A DNA stretch of 64,000 nt from Blastocatellia bacterium. Its GTDB lineage: Bacteria; Acidobacteriota; Blastocatellia; UBA7656. The translations under genes and the position numbers were made by a program. This document shows, one piece after another, positions 1-9,929 of this stretch. Within the stretch, counting starts at the first letter, position 1, and every line of letters starts with the position of its first letter. The DNA lies in NCBI GenBank assembly GCA_035275065.1, contig DATENM010000039.1, positions 1 through 64,000 of the forward strand, written 5' to 3'. Below the pieces are notes generated by a model. The model ran no database searches, was not told where the DNA came from, and saw only the letters and a list, made by a program, of their open reading frames with translations.

Positions 1-41
1 CATGTCGCGGCGGCGTTTTTCAACAGCGCTTTTTTAGCCAT
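1..41 (-). CDS. 5' end of a gene running out of the window
   Basis: The minus strand has an ATG at 39-41 preceded by a clear GGAGG Shine-Dalgarno about nine bases upstream. The visible codons read MAKKALLKNAAAT before the window edge. Product unknown. A tandem operator-like repeat lies upstream at 86-126. Confidence 0.55.
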   Translation of the reverse strand, partial: MAKKALLKNAAAT

Positions 42-85
42 TTCAAGTGACCTCCAGAATCCGTTTTCTTATAGAATACTGTTCT

Positions 86-126
86 GGATGTGCTTGCACT
101 TACCTGTTTCGGATGTGCTTGCACTT
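86..126 (-). promoter_or_regulatory. Tandem 16-bp operator-like repeat
   Basis: GGATGTGCTTGCACTT occurs exactly twice, at 86-101 and 111-126, with a 25-bp period. Each copy contains the dyad GTGC-NN-GCAC. They sit 45-85 bases upstream of the minus-strand start at 41, and a TATTCTATAA-like stretch lies between them and the start. This layout fits paired sites for a dimeric regulator. Its identity is unknown. The remaining stretch 127-409 shows nothing I can support. Confidence 0.45.
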
Positions 127-409
127 GTCCGATTGCGCTACTTTTCCCGTAGCATTTTTCTACTTTCTACACCCAACAGTTTAAGGCCGCCCAAGAGCGT
201 CCTGGTTTTTTAATCACTCTTATTGCTCACTCTTTCAAGCTCACCTGCGCCTGGTTTTATCTTCAATCTGTCGGCTGCTGTCACGCCTTTGCTCATCCCG
301 CTTGGTCGCCATAAAAGTACTTCTTGATCTTCTCTCCGGGAGCTTTCTCCAATTGGTAGCCGGCCGACGAGGCTTGTAAGCGGCAGCCTTCGCTATAAGC
401 TGATTCGGG

Positions 410-2251
410 CTATGCCCTGGCGGCGGGCTGCTGCGGCTGCCAGGCCGCCAACCGTGCCGCGAGTTGCCGCGCGTCGGGCCTCTCCTGCGGATCTTTCCTG
501 AGGGTTTCGAGCACCAGCGCCTCGATCTCTGGCGGAACCTCCGGGTTCGAATCGCGCAGGCCGGGCGGCTCCTTCATCACGTGCATCAGCATCAGCGCCA
601 TTGCGCCCCCTTCACTCGCTTTAAAAGGCGCATGCCCCGCCAACATCTGGAACATAATGACGCCGAGGCTGTAGACGTCGGCTCGCCCGTCGTAACTGTC
701 GCTCGTCATGCGCTCTGGTGCCATGTAAGCCGGCGTACAGACAATCCCTCCGGCGACGGTGTTCGAGGTGGCGGTATTCGCATCGTCGCCAAATATCTTC
801 GCCAGACCGAAATCGACCACCTTCACGACTTCGCCATCTTTCGTGCGGTGCAGGAAGATGTTGTCTGGCTTGATATCTCGGTGGACAATGCCTTGCTCGT
901 GGACCTCTGCGAGCACGCGACACACCGGCAATATAATCTCGATGACTCGCGCCGGCGGTAGCACACCCTGCTGCTTTAACTCATCGCTCAGGCTGTGCCC
1001 TTCGAGCAGTTCCATCACCAGATAAGCGATGCCCGAATCTGAAATACCGCAATCGAGAACCGCGACGGCGTTCGGATGATTGATGCGGCTCGCCGAGATG
1101 CCTTCGAGGCGAAAGCGCTCGAGCCCTTCAGGCGAATCGTTGCCGGGCATCGGGCGCAAGACCTTCACCGCGACGGCGCGATCCAGGCCGAGATGCGTGG
1201 CCCGGAAGACCGCACCGAAGCCACCGGAGCCAATCTTTTCCTCAATATGATATTTCCGATCAAGCACCGCGCCGGGGAGCACATCGGATAGCGCCGAAAA
1301 GGCGATGTCCGTGCGTTTTTGCTCAAGCTCGAGTTGAGTGTTCTTGCGCCGCAACTGCTGATTTTGCTCTTCCAATTGTCGTTGCAGTCGTCTGATCTTC
1401 AGTTGATTGTCGACGCGCGCCAGCACCTCTTCAGCCTGAAAGGGCTTGGTAATGTAATCGACCGCCCCGGACTGAAAGGCTTTGATCTTTTCGGAGAGAT
1501 CATCAAAGGCACTGATAAAAATCACCGGCAGCCCGGCGAGCGCCGGATTGGCGGTCACCTGTTGTAGCACCTCGTAGCCGTCCATTTCCGGCATGAGGAT
1601 ATCGAGCAGCAGCAGATCGACCGATTGTGCCGCGACCGTTGCCAGCGCCTCGCGCCCGCTGCTCGCCATTGATACGCGGTGGCCGCGCCGCATGAGGATG
1701 CGCGACAGGATGTCGCGATTCATCTCGTTGTCATCAACGACCAGCACGGACCCTTGCTCGTGGGCCGCTCTGGCGCCAGCTTGACCGGGACGGTCGAACG
1801 AGGCGACGGTCGCCTCCGCCGCCAGGCTGCTGAATTGCGCATCGGGCCGGACGATTTCCTGAAGATACTGTTGCAGCCGTTTGCCGGCGACGTGAATCTT
1901 TTGCAGGTCGGAGGCCGAGTCGGCTTGACCACTGGCTGCCGTGTCGCGCGCCAGCCATTCGCTCGAATCAATAATCACACTCAGGGGGATGGCCAGCCGG
2001 TCGCGAATCTCGTGGGCAAGCGCCATCAGGTTTTCAGCCTGACGATTGGCGACGATCTTGGCCGGGTCAAGCACATCATTGGCGATTGCCAGCAGGTGCT
2101 TGCCCATCGCATGAACCTTTTGCAGGCGCCCGGTGAATTCACTCAAACCGGAGCTTTCGGGGTCTTCAAGCAGCATTTCGCTATAGCCAATGATGGCATT
2201 GAGCGGCGTGTTGACTTCATGGCGCAAGTGCGACAGCGAATCTAACTTCAT
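410..2251 (-). CDS. HisKA-like / receiver / Ser-Thr protein kinase fusion
   Basis: 613 residues. An N-terminal HisKA-like helical hairpin carries the motif RHEVNTPLN with His11. A second, degenerate copy follows with His80. No HATPase domain follows either one. Next come a CheY-like receiver (about 167-285, phospho-acceptor Asp217 in LLLLDILMPEMDG), a Gln-rich coiled coil (about 285-315), and a complete Hanks-type kinase with Gly loop 340-349, Lys363, HRD 457-459 and DFG 480-482. No membrane segment is visible, so it is probably cytoplasmic. It is the last gene of the 7792-410 operon and its start overlaps the receiver gene by four bases. I infer that phosphate from the upstream hybrid kinase reaches this receiver and controls the Ser/Thr kinase, joining two-component and eukaryote-like signalling in one chain. 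Confidence 0.85.
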   Translation of the reverse strand: MKLDSLSHLRHEVNTPLNAIIGYSEMLLEDPESSGLSEFTGRLQKVHAMGKHLLAIANDVLDPAKIVANRQAENLMALAHEIRDRLAIPLSVIIDSSEWLARDTAASGQADSASDLQKIHVAGKRLQQYLQEIVRPDAQFSSLAAEATVASFDRPGQAGARAAHEQGSVLVVDDNEMNRDILSRILMRRGHRVSMASSGREALATVAAQSVDLLLLDILMPEMDGYEVLQQVTANPALAGLPVIFISAFDDLSEKIKAFQSGAVDYITKPFQAEEVLARVDNQLKIRRLQRQLEEQNQQLRRKNTQLELEQKRTDIAFSALSDVLPGAVLDRKYHIEEKIGSGGFGAVFRATHLGLDRAVAVKVLRPMPGNDSPEGLERFRLEGISASRINHPNAVAVLDCGISDSGIAYLVMELLEGHSLSDELKQQGVLPPARVIEIILPVCRVLAEVHEQGIVHRDIKPDNIFLHRTKDGEVVKVVDFGLAKIFGDDANTATSNTVAGGIVCTPAYMAPERMTSDSYDGRADVYSLGVIMFQMLAGHAPFKASEGGAMALMLMHVMKEPPGLRDSNPEVPPEIEALVLETLRKDPQERPDARQLAARLAAWQPQQPAARA

Positions 2252-2625
2252 GACTCAGCCTCCGTTTTGAGCAGGGCTTCGACCTTGGAAAGCAAGCGCG
2301 GAAACTCAATCGGTTTGGTGTCGTAATCATCGCACCCGGCCGCGATTGCCTGCTCGCGGTCGCCCGACATGGCGTGCGCCGTGAGCGCAATGATTGGTAT
2401 CCCGGCGGTCTCCGAAGCGGCTTTGAGTCGCCGGGTCGCCTCCCACCCGTCGATCACCGGCAGACTCATGTCCATCAGGATCAAATCGGGCCGTTCGCTC
2501 TGCGCCATAGCGATGCCTTCCTCGCCCGTCTGCGCGATGGCCACCTGAAAGCCTCGCCGCTCAAGCCGGCGCGACAGCATATCGCGGTTCATCTCGTTGT
2601 CTTCAACCAGAAGAATCTTCGCCAA
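2248..2625 (-). CDS. Single-domain response regulator (CheY/DivK type)
   Basis: 125 residues consisting only of a receiver domain: acidic pair in LLVEDNEMNRD, phospho-acceptor Asp in LILMDMSLPVIDGWE, conserved Thr in ALTAHAMSG, and Lys in YDTKPIEFP. It starts with TTG, and the upstream AGGGGTGAG ribosome-binding stretch supports this start. Lacking an output domain, it probably shuttles phosphate between the hybrid kinase upstream and the receiver-kinase fusion downstream. It ends in a four-base overlap with the next gene. Confidence 0.85.
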   Translation of the reverse strand: MAKILLVEDNEMNRDMLSRRLERRGFQVAIAQTGEEGIAMAQSERPDLILMDMSLPVIDGWEATRRLKAASETAGIPIIALTAHAMSGDREQAIAAGCDDYDTKPIEFPRLLSKVEALLKTEAES

Positions 2626-2677
2626 AGATTACTCACCCCTTTCCGCCCACCAGAGCGGCCCAGGCCATGTGGCCGGA

Positions 2678-5353
2678 TTAAGATTCTGCCGCCGCGCCAT
2701 TGCGCACACAAGTGGCCACCAGGTCGCGCACCTCGCGCATCAATTGCTCGCGGCTGTAGCTGCCCTTTTCGAGAATCTTCTCGACGTAGCCGTTCAATCG
2801 CAAGCGATCTTCCGCCGTGATGTCTTTTGCGGTAATGACAATGACCGGCGGGCGTTTAAGCCCTTCATGCGCCTGCATCCCGCGAATGAATTCGAAACCG
2901 TCCATCTCCGGCATGATCAGGTCCAGGAGGATGGCGGCAGGGCGGCGGCTGGCCAGGCGGTCAAGCGCGACACGGCCATTTTCAGCTTCGGTTACTGCCC
3001 ACCCTTCGCCTTCAAGCAGCCGCCGTATCGCCGCGCGGGCCGCGTCATCATCATCAACCACGAGTACATGCTGGCCGTCGCCCTGGCGGTACTTGCCTAA
3101 TACTTTAAGGAGCCGCTCGCGGTCCAGCGGCTTGCTGACGTATTCCGTGGCGCCAAGCGTGTAGCCCCTGTTCTGGTCATCGAGAATCGTCAGCATAATG
3201 ACCGGGATGTCCGCCGTCGCCGGGCTGGCTTTCAAGGCCGCGAGGACCGCCCAGCCATCCATCCCCGGCATGATGACATCGAGCGTGATGGCATCGGGGC
3301 ACAAGCGTTGGGCCTTTTCCAAGCCCTCCTCGCCATTCGCGGCGCAGATCACCTGAAAGCCTTCCTTTGCCAGGAACCGTTCGAGCAGGTCGCGTACGGT
3401 CGGATCGTCATCGATGACTAAGACCGTGCTGGCAGTGGCCGAGGCCGCTTCCGCCCGACTTTTTTTAGGTAATTCTCCTGGCGTCGCCATCTCCTGCAAG
3501 TCTGCGGGCAAATCGATGGTGAAGGCGCTGCCACGGCCTGCTTCACTGGTGACGTTAATCTCGCCGCCCATCATCTGGCAGAACTTGCGCGTGATCGTCA
3601 GGCCCAGGCCGGTGCCGCCAAATTGGCGTGTGGTCGAGGCGTCGGCCTGGGTGAACGGCTGAAAGAGCTTGGCCATCTGCGCCTCGGTCATGCCGATGCC
3701 TGTGTCGCTGACGCGAAAGCGGAGCCAGGCTGGGCCACCCGTCGAGCGGCTTGCCACACGCTCGACATCAAGCTTGATCGTGCCGTTGCGGGTGAATTTG
3801 CTGGCGTTGCTTAATAAATTGAACAGGGTCTGCCGGACTTTGAGCAGGTCGGAGCGCATGCTACCAGCCTGCGCATCCAGATTGACTTCGAGGCGGTTAT
3901 CATTCTTTTCGACTAGCGGTCGGACGGTTGCCGCGACCTCGGCAATCAGGCTGCTGACCGCGAATGTTTCGACGTAAAGCTCGGTCTTGCCGGCCTCAAT
4001 CTTTGACAGATCGAGAATCTCGTTGATCAACTGGAGCAGGTGCTTGCCGGCGGTGCTGATCTTCTTCAAGTCGGGAATGAAATCGTTTTGGCCGACATCT
4101 GCCGCCTCTTCTTCGAGCATCTCGCTGTAACCGATGATGGCGTTGAGCGGCGTGCGTAACTCATGGCTCATATTGGCGAGGAAAGCGCTCTTGGCCTGAT
4201 TGGCGGCTTCGGCGGCTTCTTTGGCGCGCTGCAACTGGCTCTGCGTCTCATTCAACTCGGCGAGCGTCTCGGTTAATTCTCCGTTGGTCCGTTCAAGGTC
4301 TGCGAGCAATTGCGCCTGCCGTTGCTTGGCCAGCAAGCCCTCGGTAATGTCCGTGAAAAACACCGTCGTGCGCCGGCGAAACGGGAAGATGCGCGCTTCA
4401 AAAAAGCGCGACGCTTCACTCCGCAATTGCAAGTCTTGAACATCGCCGGGCCGGCCATCTTTGATTGATTCGGCAATGGCATTGGTCAGCGGCGTGACAT
4501 TGCCCTCAGGGAAAACCGCCGCGACGCTGTGGCCGAGCGCCTCATGGCGCGGACGGTCGGTGATGCGCTCGGCGGCGCCATTCCATAATTCGATGGTCTG
4601 TTCGGGGCCGACGACCAGCATGCCCTCATTGATCGATTCGATGATCTCCTGCAAACGCGCTTCCGATTTTTGCAGCGCCTGAACCATCTTGCCCTTCTGC
4701 ACGGCGCGCACCACGAATGGCGCGAGTATCTGCATGCCAATGAGGATCGCGATCAGTTGCCGGAACGAGCGATTGTACGAGCTCTCGACCTCTTCGAGGC
4801 GGCGGCCCGCGTCGCCCATGTAGAGCTGCTTGATCTCTGCGAGGTCGTTGCGAACGCGGTTGAAATGCGGGATGCCTTCTCGCAGGTCGAGGCCGGCGGC
4901 CTCCTGGAGATCGCCTTCGAGAATCAAGCCAATCAACTCGTTGCGGATGCGCAGGTAATCCGACCAGTCCTGTTCGAACTGCTTGCTTGAGTCAATGAGC
5001 GCCGGCGAGGTGGCGAGCGCCAGTTGCTTTTCGAGCATCACCGCCACCCGCGCGTCGGCGGCGCGCGAATCGCCGACATACTGTAGTTGCAGGTTGCTGT
5101 CGCGCGTCGTCAGCGCATATTGCATGCTGCGGCGGGCTTCCTGAGTCTGGTATTGCACATCGCCAATCAGATCGAGGCCGCTGACCGATTCGCCATACAT
5201 CTGCTGTACTTGTTGATTGGCGCGGCGCAAATCTCTGACCACGAACACGCCGACGGCGATCACCGCGCCGCCGATCAAGACAAAGGCCAGCGTCGTGTTA
5301 TAGCGGCGGAAAAGCCTGGCCAACAGGGCCCGCGTCCCACGATTTGCGCGCAT
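2678..5353 (-). CDS. Membrane hybrid sensor histidine kinase with two receivers
   Basis: About 891 residues from the second ATG. AGAGAGGA lies nine bases before that ATG, whereas the first ATG at 5362 is too close to it. A helix near residues 20-40 and another near 200-220 bracket a helical periplasmic sensor of CHASE3/four-helix type. A PAS domain (about 235-345) and a coiled coil follow. HisKA carries its phospho-His in [11 protein letters not shown]. The HATPase domain has N (LSNASKF), G1 (DTGIGM) and G2 (GGTGLGL) boxes. Two receivers follow at about 660-775 (Asp in [12 protein letters not shown]) and 785-890 (Asp in [11 protein letters not shown]). It is the input of the signalling operon, next to a substrate-binding protein and a porin that could supply the stimulus. 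Confidence 0.88.
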   Translation of the reverse strand: MRANRGTRALLARLFRRYNTTLAFVLIGGAVIAVGVFVVRDLRRANQQVQQMYGESVSGLDLIGDVQYQTQEARRSMQYALTTRDSNLQLQYVGDSRAADARVAVMLEKQLALATSPALIDSSKQFEQDWSDYLRIRNELIGLILEGDLQEAAGLDLREGIPHFNRVRNDLAEIKQLYMGDAGRRLEEVESSYNRSFRQLIAILIGMQILAPFVVRAVQKGKMVQALQKSEARLQEIIESINEGMLVVGPEQTIELWNGAAERITDRPRHEALGHSVAAVFPEGNVTPLTNAIAESIKDGRPGDVQDLQLRSEASRFFEARIFPFRRRTTVFFTDITEGLLAKQRQAQLLADLERTNGELTETLAELNETQSQLQRAKEAAEAANQAKSAFLANMSHELRTPLNAIIGYSEMLEEEAADVGQNDFIPDLKKISTAGKHLLQLINEILDLSKIEAGKTELYVETFAVSSLIAEVAATVRPLVEKNDNRLEVNLDAQAGSMRSDLLKVRQTLFNLLSNASKFTRNGTIKLDVERVASRSTGGPAWLRFRVSDTGIGMTEAQMAKLFQPFTQADASTTRQFGGTGLGLTITRKFCQMMGGEINVTSEAGRGSAFTIDLPADLQEMATPGELPKKSRAEAASATASTVLVIDDDPTVRDLLERFLAKEGFQVICAANGEEGLEKAQRLCPDAITLDVIMPGMDGWAVLAALKASPATADIPVIMLTILDDQNRGYTLGATEYVSKPLDRERLLKVLGKYRQGDGQHVLVVDDDDAARAAIRRLLEGEGWAVTEAENGRVALDRLASRRPAAILLDLIMPEMDGFEFIRGMQAHEGLKRPPVIVITAKDITAEDRLRLNGYVEKILEKGSYSREQLMREVRDLVATCVRNGAAAES

Positions 5354-5396
5354 CGCGACCATTCCTCTCTATGAGCGACAGGGGATGCCGTCAATC

Positions 5397-5918
5397 CTAA
5401 AATTTAATCCTGTATCCTGGCTCGCCGGGGGCGCGGCCATCAATACGCAGGACTTTCACCGAGCCGTCCAGGCTGCTGGCACGGACATAGCCGATGGCTC
5501 CCGGCGCGTTGAAGACGAAGCGCACCATATTCGTCGGTGACGCCAGCAGCTTGGGTTCTTCGGTGGTTTCGCCGGCGAAGCGGGCGCGCAGAAAGCTGCG
5601 GTTGAAGTCGGCCTCGCGCATGCGGTAGATCGTCCGCAGCACCGCATCGCGCTCCGGATTGCCGATGTCGAGCATGGTGATCGTCACCTTGCGGCCATTC
5701 GGCCAGCGGCTGCGCTCGGCCAGAAAGACGTCGCGCAACTCGGCCAGCGTCATCGCTTCGACGGGGTTCGCCTTATTGACAATGATGGCGAGGTCTTCTT
5801 GAAAGGCTGGCGACCAGGCCGCCGGGTAGCGGACGCTGTCGTGCGGCGCAGTCCGCACAGGCGGCGCCATCAGCGCCAACGTCAAGACGAGGGCAAGAAG
5901 CGGAAGCGAATAGCGCAT
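5397..5918 (-). CDS. Small PstS-like phosphate-binding periplasmic protein
   Basis: 173 residues from the ATG at 5918, which has GGAG eight bases upstream. The longer TTG start at 5936 lacks a usable site. An N-terminal signal peptide is followed by IIVNKANPVEAMTLAELRDVF and later GAIGYVR, both typical of the PBP-like domain of phosphate ABC transporter binding proteins. It is much shorter than full PstS (over 250 residues), and no ABC permease or ATPase is nearby. It is therefore more likely a ligand-sensing partner of the neighbouring sensor kinase than a transporter subunit. That role is inference. Confidence 0.75.
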   Translation of the reverse strand: MRYSLPLLALVLTLALMAPPVRTAPHDSVRYPAAWSPAFQEDLAIIVNKANPVEAMTLAELRDVFLAERSRWPNGRKVTITMLDIGNPERDAVLRTIYRMREADFNRSFLRARFAGETTEEPKLLASPTNMVRFVFNAPGAIGYVRASSLDGSVKVLRIDGRAPGEPGYRIKF

Positions 5919-5932
5919 AAGTAATCTCCGCC

Positions 5933-7792
5933 TCAAAAGGTGAATGCCAGTTGCAGCAAAAGCTCGTCCAGCGACTTCTGCCGGCGCCGTTGCGTGTGAT
6001 TGTATTGCACCTTGAACGCCGCGAATTCCGTCAGGTCGTAACGCAGCCCGGCCAGCGGCCCGTTACGGCGTCCGATGATCGGGTAAATCGGATCATCATC
6101 GGGAACGTTCAGATACTCATAGCGAAAATATGGCCATGCATCGCCAAAGCGCCGCGCAAATTGCGTGTAGAAAGCCGGCGAGTTGTAGGTGCGCGGGCTG
6201 CCTGACGGCGCATGGTGCAGCAGCAGCACCTCGTTCAGCCATTCATAGTTCGAGTTACGAAAGATGACATGCGCCGCACTAATCGTCTGATCGACAGCGG
6301 CTCGGCCTGCGGGCGTCAAACGGTCCCGGTAAACCGAAACCCCGGCCTGCAAGCCCCGCGCCCAATCGGGCCGCATCAGCAAGCCGAAGTTGACGGCTTT
6401 GCCCTGGTTTTCATCATTGGTGGTTTGCACACTCCGGTCGGCAGGCGAATTGACCGAGCGGCCATTGCCCATCTCTGCGAGGTAGCGCAGTCCGAGCGAC
6501 CCGGAAGGGATGCGGCCGCTTACCGAGACGCCGACATTGTGCAGCGGCAGGATGCCCCCCTGTCCCTCGAACGCATAAATGAAGGGCCGGGTGGCGGCGG
6601 TCTGAAACCATTGGCCATGATGGTAAGCGCTGTTGTAATAGCCGATGCCCGTGTGGTAGCGCCCGACGCTGAGGTTGAAATAATCGTTCGGGTAGTATTG
6701 CAGCAGCAGACGGTGTATCTCGAAGCTGAAGGCGTTATCATGGCCGGCCTGGATGATCAGTTCGCTGAGCACGTTGAACTTATCAGATAGGCGCGATGTG
6801 ATGAACAGATCGAGCTGGCCAAGAGCAAAGGCGTTGTTCACGCCGTGTTCGTTAGTGGACCGGTAATCGATGTCGGCAAACCCTTGCAGTTGCAATGAGG
6901 GTTTGCCGCCCGGCCGGTCATGATTGCTGTGCGCGTCAAGGTTATCGTGGCTTTCCGATTGCGGCGGGTTGGTGGCCGCCGCGACGTCTTCCGTCGCTGG
7001 CGCGGCTGATGGGATCGCTGCTGCGGGCACTTTCGCTTCGAGCTCGCGGACCCGCGCTTCGAGTTCCTCGACATGGCGCAGGAGCCGGTTCACGGTCGCG
7101 CGATCCTCGGCGTTATTGTCGCTGCCTGGTCTCTGCTCGGCAGCCGCGCCGGCGGGTGTGGGGACCACCGGGGCCGCCGTTGGGGATTTCTCCGCGTTCG
7201 TCCTTACGGCCGCCGTCACAGGCTTAGTCGCAGCCGCCGCCGCCCCTGGGTTGGCGGCAGATGGCGCGGGGTTGAAATGGCCGACGCTGATGAGTAGATG
7301 ATCGCCTTCAATGTCTATGCGATAGGGCATCTGAGCCGGCGTGTCGAGGACCACGCGCACGAGATTCGCGTCGGGCTGACCAATGCGGATGCGCTCGACG
7401 ACGGCGCTGGTGACCGGGATCGTCGAGCTGCCGACGGCACTGCGAACCCCTGTGATGTCAACCACAATTCTCCAGGGGGCGGACAGCGTGAACGGCTTGA
7501 ATAGCATGGCCCCGTCGGCTTTGATCACCAGCCGCACGCCATGATTTGCGGGTTCGGCCCACACCGCGAGCACGCGCTTTGCGAGCGGCAATCCGCCGGG
7601 CTGGCCAGCGCCATTGCCGGCGGTCGCGGGGCGCGGGGCGCGACTATGATTCAGGCTCGGGTCAGAGGCGACGGCGGGCGCGGGATGCCCCGTCAGCAGC
7701 ATCAGAAGGATCAATCCTATCAGCCATCGCGCCCTTATCGGCAAGAGAGGGTGAGGATAGCCAGAGGCTCGCGGGTGAGCGGGGCAGTGCAT
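5933..7792 (-). CDS. AMIN-domain porin-like outer membrane protein
   Basis: 619 residues. A signal peptide (to about 42) is followed by an AMIN-type domain (about 65-170), a low-complexity Ala/Pro linker, a short coiled coil (about 230-255), an Asn/His/Asp-rich patch, and a C-terminal beta-barrel region (about 300-619) ending in LAFTF, the aromatic C-terminus of outer-membrane proteins. The order of AMIN, coiled coil and porin recalls cell-wall-anchored porins, with AMIN taking the place of the SLH anchor. AMIN domains bind peptidoglycan in other proteins. The start has AAAGGA nine bases upstream. It is the first gene of the operon that continues with the PstS-like protein and kinases. Confidence 0.75.
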   Translation of the reverse strand: MHCPAHPRASGYPHPLLPIRARWLIGLILLMLLTGHPAPAVASDPSLNHSRAPRPATAGNGAGQPGGLPLAKRVLAVWAEPANHGVRLVIKADGAMLFKPFTLSAPWRIVVDITGVRSAVGSSTIPVTSAVVERIRIGQPDANLVRVVLDTPAQMPYRIDIEGDHLLISVGHFNPAPSAANPGAAAAATKPVTAAVRTNAEKSPTAAPVVPTPAGAAAEQRPGSDNNAEDRATVNRLLRHVEELEARVRELEAKVPAAAIPSAAPATEDVAAATNPPQSESHDNLDAHSNHDRPGGKPSLQLQGFADIDYRSTNEHGVNNAFALGQLDLFITSRLSDKFNVLSELIIQAGHDNAFSFEIHRLLLQYYPNDYFNLSVGRYHTGIGYYNSAYHHGQWFQTAATRPFIYAFEGQGGILPLHNVGVSVSGRIPSGSLGLRYLAEMGNGRSVNSPADRSVQTTNDENQGKAVNFGLLMRPDWARGLQAGVSVYRDRLTPAGRAAVDQTISAAHVIFRNSNYEWLNEVLLLHHAPSGSPRTYNSPAFYTQFARRFGDAWPYFRYEYLNVPDDDPIYPIIGRRNGPLAGLRYDLTEFAAFKVQYNHTQRRRQKSLDELLLQLAFTF

Positions 7793-8143
7793 AGATAGCG
7801 TCCTTTGTTACGACAGAATGAATGACCTGCCGCCAAAAGTGGCTCAACCATTCTGCCGAATCCGGCGGCAATCTCAATCACTATCCGAACAACCCCGTCC
7901 CGTCCTCACTCGTCGGCGAGAGTCAGCAGAGCCGATTCCAGAGGCGATGAGCCGTGTCCGCGGCGAAGCCGTATGGATTGTATCTTATAGGAACGAACGA
8001 GCGAACCTTGAACATTGCGAGTCTACACGAATACGGACGATTTCACCAGCACCCTCCTTGCTGTATCACGTCGCGGCAAGGCAAGAAAAGCGAGGCCGCC
8101 CCGGACGTCTTTCGCGGCGGCGTTTGCGTGAGCCGCTTCGATG
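7793..8143. other. Intergenic stretch, no supported gene
   Basis: About 350 bases upstream of the AMIN-porin operon and downstream of the MFS gene. It should hold the promoter for the signalling operon, but I see no convincing -35/-10 pair. A 109-codon plus-strand frame starting at 7818 has no ribosome-binding site and no recognisable features. Confidence 0.4.
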
Positions 8144-9421
8144 CTAGACGGTATGTTCTTCTGGCTCGATCTTCGTTCGATAGTAAGGAGATGAATCAAT
8201 AACCAGGAACAGATAAACCATCAGCGCGACAATTAAATCAAGCAGGACGGTGAACAGCATCACGCGCGGCCCGAGGGGCTCAAACATCTGCCCAATCAGT
8301 AAAGGAACAACCATCCCGCCGGAGCTTCCGCCGACTACCAGGAACCCGGTCACTTGTCCCGTGATCTTCATCCGTCGTTCGGCAAATGTCAGCGCCGTCG
8401 GATAGATCGAAGCCATGGAAAGCCCTATGCAGACCGACGCGACGGTGATCGCCGCCAGCGACGTTGACCATAAGAGGGCGATCCCTATGCTGATGAAACA
8501 GCCCATCAAATCTGCCAGCAAGATTGTGCGCGGTCTAAGTCGCGCCGCGATGGGGACACCAATGAGCCGACCGGCAGTGAGCGATCCCCAGAAGATCGAT
8601 GTCAGATAGGCCCCCATGTGTTCATCGCCCAGATTCATCTTAAGCACGTAGCTATAAATCCAGCTGCCATAGCTCACCTCGGCGCCGATGTACAGGCAGA
8701 GTAACAGGGCAATCAACACGACGAGCTTATAGTTGATGCCACTGGCGGTCGAAGACTCAGCCGAAGCTTGTTGATTCCGCGGGCTCGGCAAGCGCAGCAG
8801 CAACGCCGCGGCGGGCAGGATGAGAAACGCCAGCACGACGTAAGGCGCTGCTGTCGTATTCTGAATAGAAAAAGTTCGCGCGATGATCAGCGGAGAGATG
8901 AAGCCACCCACCCCATAGAAGAAATGCAGGGCATTCATGAAGGGCGCGACGCGACTCTGATGAACCCAGACGAGCAGGGCATTGCCGCCGACGCCGACCG
9001 CGCCTTCTGCCGTGCCCAAAACCAACATGACAACCAACAAAACACCGAGCGTCGTGATAACCGGCATCAGCGCCATAGTCGCCGACATGACGATGATCAT
9101 TGCCGCCATGACGTGGTGCCCGCGCATGCGATCAAAGAGCCTGCCGCCGAAGAGGGAGCCGAGCAGAAAGCCAAACGAGCGGACGGTGAAGAGGTAGCTG
9201 ATTCCGCCGACACTGGCCCGCGTCTGTCCGGCCAGCGCGGGAAGCGTCGGGCCTAGCGAAGCCATCGCCAGGCCGAGAGCGACGAAGGCAATAAAGTAGG
9301 AAACGGTTTGCGCAGTTTTAATATTTTTCAGGATGCTGAAATCCTTCCCGGCATTGAGCAGTGCGACGTTCCGATGAAGCGGCAATCGTGTCAGAGCAGT
9401 TTGCAATCGGGTGTAGCGCAA
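8144..9421 (-). CDS. Major facilitator superfamily transporter
   Basis: Up to 425 residues with about twelve hydrophobic helices and a GxLFGGRLFDRMRGH loop between helices 2 and 3, the MFS signature. The sequence resembles the fucose-permease/sugar group of the superfamily. The substrate cannot be read. The start is uncertain: the frame opens with TTG at 9421, inside a 12-bp hairpin (9411-9422 with 9431-9442). No later ATG precedes the first helix, so a non-ATG start within the first 40 codons is likely. Confidence 0.75.
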   Translation of the reverse strand: MRYTRLQTALTRLPLHRNVALLNAGKDFSILKNIKTAQTVSYFIAFVALGLAMASLGPTLPALAGQTRASVGGISYLFTVRSFGFLLGSLFGGRLFDRMRGHHVMAAMIIVMSATMALMPVITTLGVLLVVMLVLGTAEGAVGVGGNALLVWVHQSRVAPFMNALHFFYGVGGFISPLIIARTFSIQNTTAAPYVVLAFLILPAAALLLRLPSPRNQQASAESSTASGINYKLVVLIALLLCLYIGAEVSYGSWIYSYVLKMNLGDEHMGAYLTSIFWGSLTAGRLIGVPIAARLRPRTILLADLMGCFISIGIALLWSTSLAAITVASVCIGLSMASIYPTALTFAERRMKITGQVTGFLVVGGSSGGMVVPLLIGQMFEPLGPRVMLFTVLLDLIVALMVYLFLVIDSSPYYRTKIEPEEHTV

Positions 9422-9442
9422 GCTAACCGCCTTGCGCTACAC
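9411..9442. repeat. 12-bp perfect hairpin at the MFS start
   Basis: GTGTAGCGCAAG and its exact complement are separated by eight bases. The element covers the annotated start of the MFS gene, so it may affect its translation. It may also mean the true start lies further inside. Confidence 0.5.
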
Positions 9443-9465
9443 GGCAAGCGCAATCGAAAACCGCT

Positions 9466-9873
9466 CTAGCGCGAAGTCTCTAGTTGTACGAGACCCGTGA
9501 CCGGCAGCGGCTTGCCTTCTTTTTCCAATCGCCAGAAACAATCGCTGACGCCAAGCGGTCCCGGCTGACTGCCGTCGTAATCGCGGCACATCTGCGGGCG
9601 GGTTTCGTAGACGCCGCAGGTGTAGCGCATCAACCCGTCATCGCCGCGTGTCTCTTGCAACGCATTGCAGCGTTGCGGGATGGTGAAATAGTAATCCGTC
9701 GCGTCGTCTGTCTTGACGTAATCGATCTTGAAGCCGTGCAGCCCCATCCAGTGAATCTCGTCGCGCGATTCGTCATCCACCTCGCCGCCGTAAAACGTCA
9801 TCGCCATGCAGCACTTGCCGCAGAGGACGCAGAGCTCGGACTTGCGCTTCGCCGTCAGTCGCTTTCGTTTCAT
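9466..9873 (-). CDS. YkgJ-family cysteine-cluster protein
   Basis: 135 residues. An N-terminal CxxCGKCC cluster (Cys15, 18, 21, 22) and further Cys at about 69, 86, 96 and 111 form the metal or Fe-S binding pattern of the YkgJ/Zn-or-Fe cluster family (compare YETRPQMCRDY). The molecular function of the family is not established. AAGG lies about ten bases before the ATG. It sits 44 bases from the MFS gene on the same strand. Confidence 0.8.
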   Translation of the reverse strand: MKRKRLTAKRKSELCVLCGKCCMAMTFYGGEVDDESRDEIHWMGLHGFKIDYVKTDDATDYYFTIPQRCNALQETRGDDGLMRYTCGVYETRPQMCRDYDGSQPGPLGVSDCFWRLEKEGKPLPVTGLVQLETSR

Positions 9874-9929
9874 TGCTTCAACCTTCTGCCTGATGGTGTG
9901 ACCGAGGGAGTATACCTGAAGCTGGCCGT

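Noticed and set aside
7818..8147. 109-codon plus-strand frame
   Set aside because: No ribosome-binding site, no domain, and it runs into the end of the MFS gene on the other strand.
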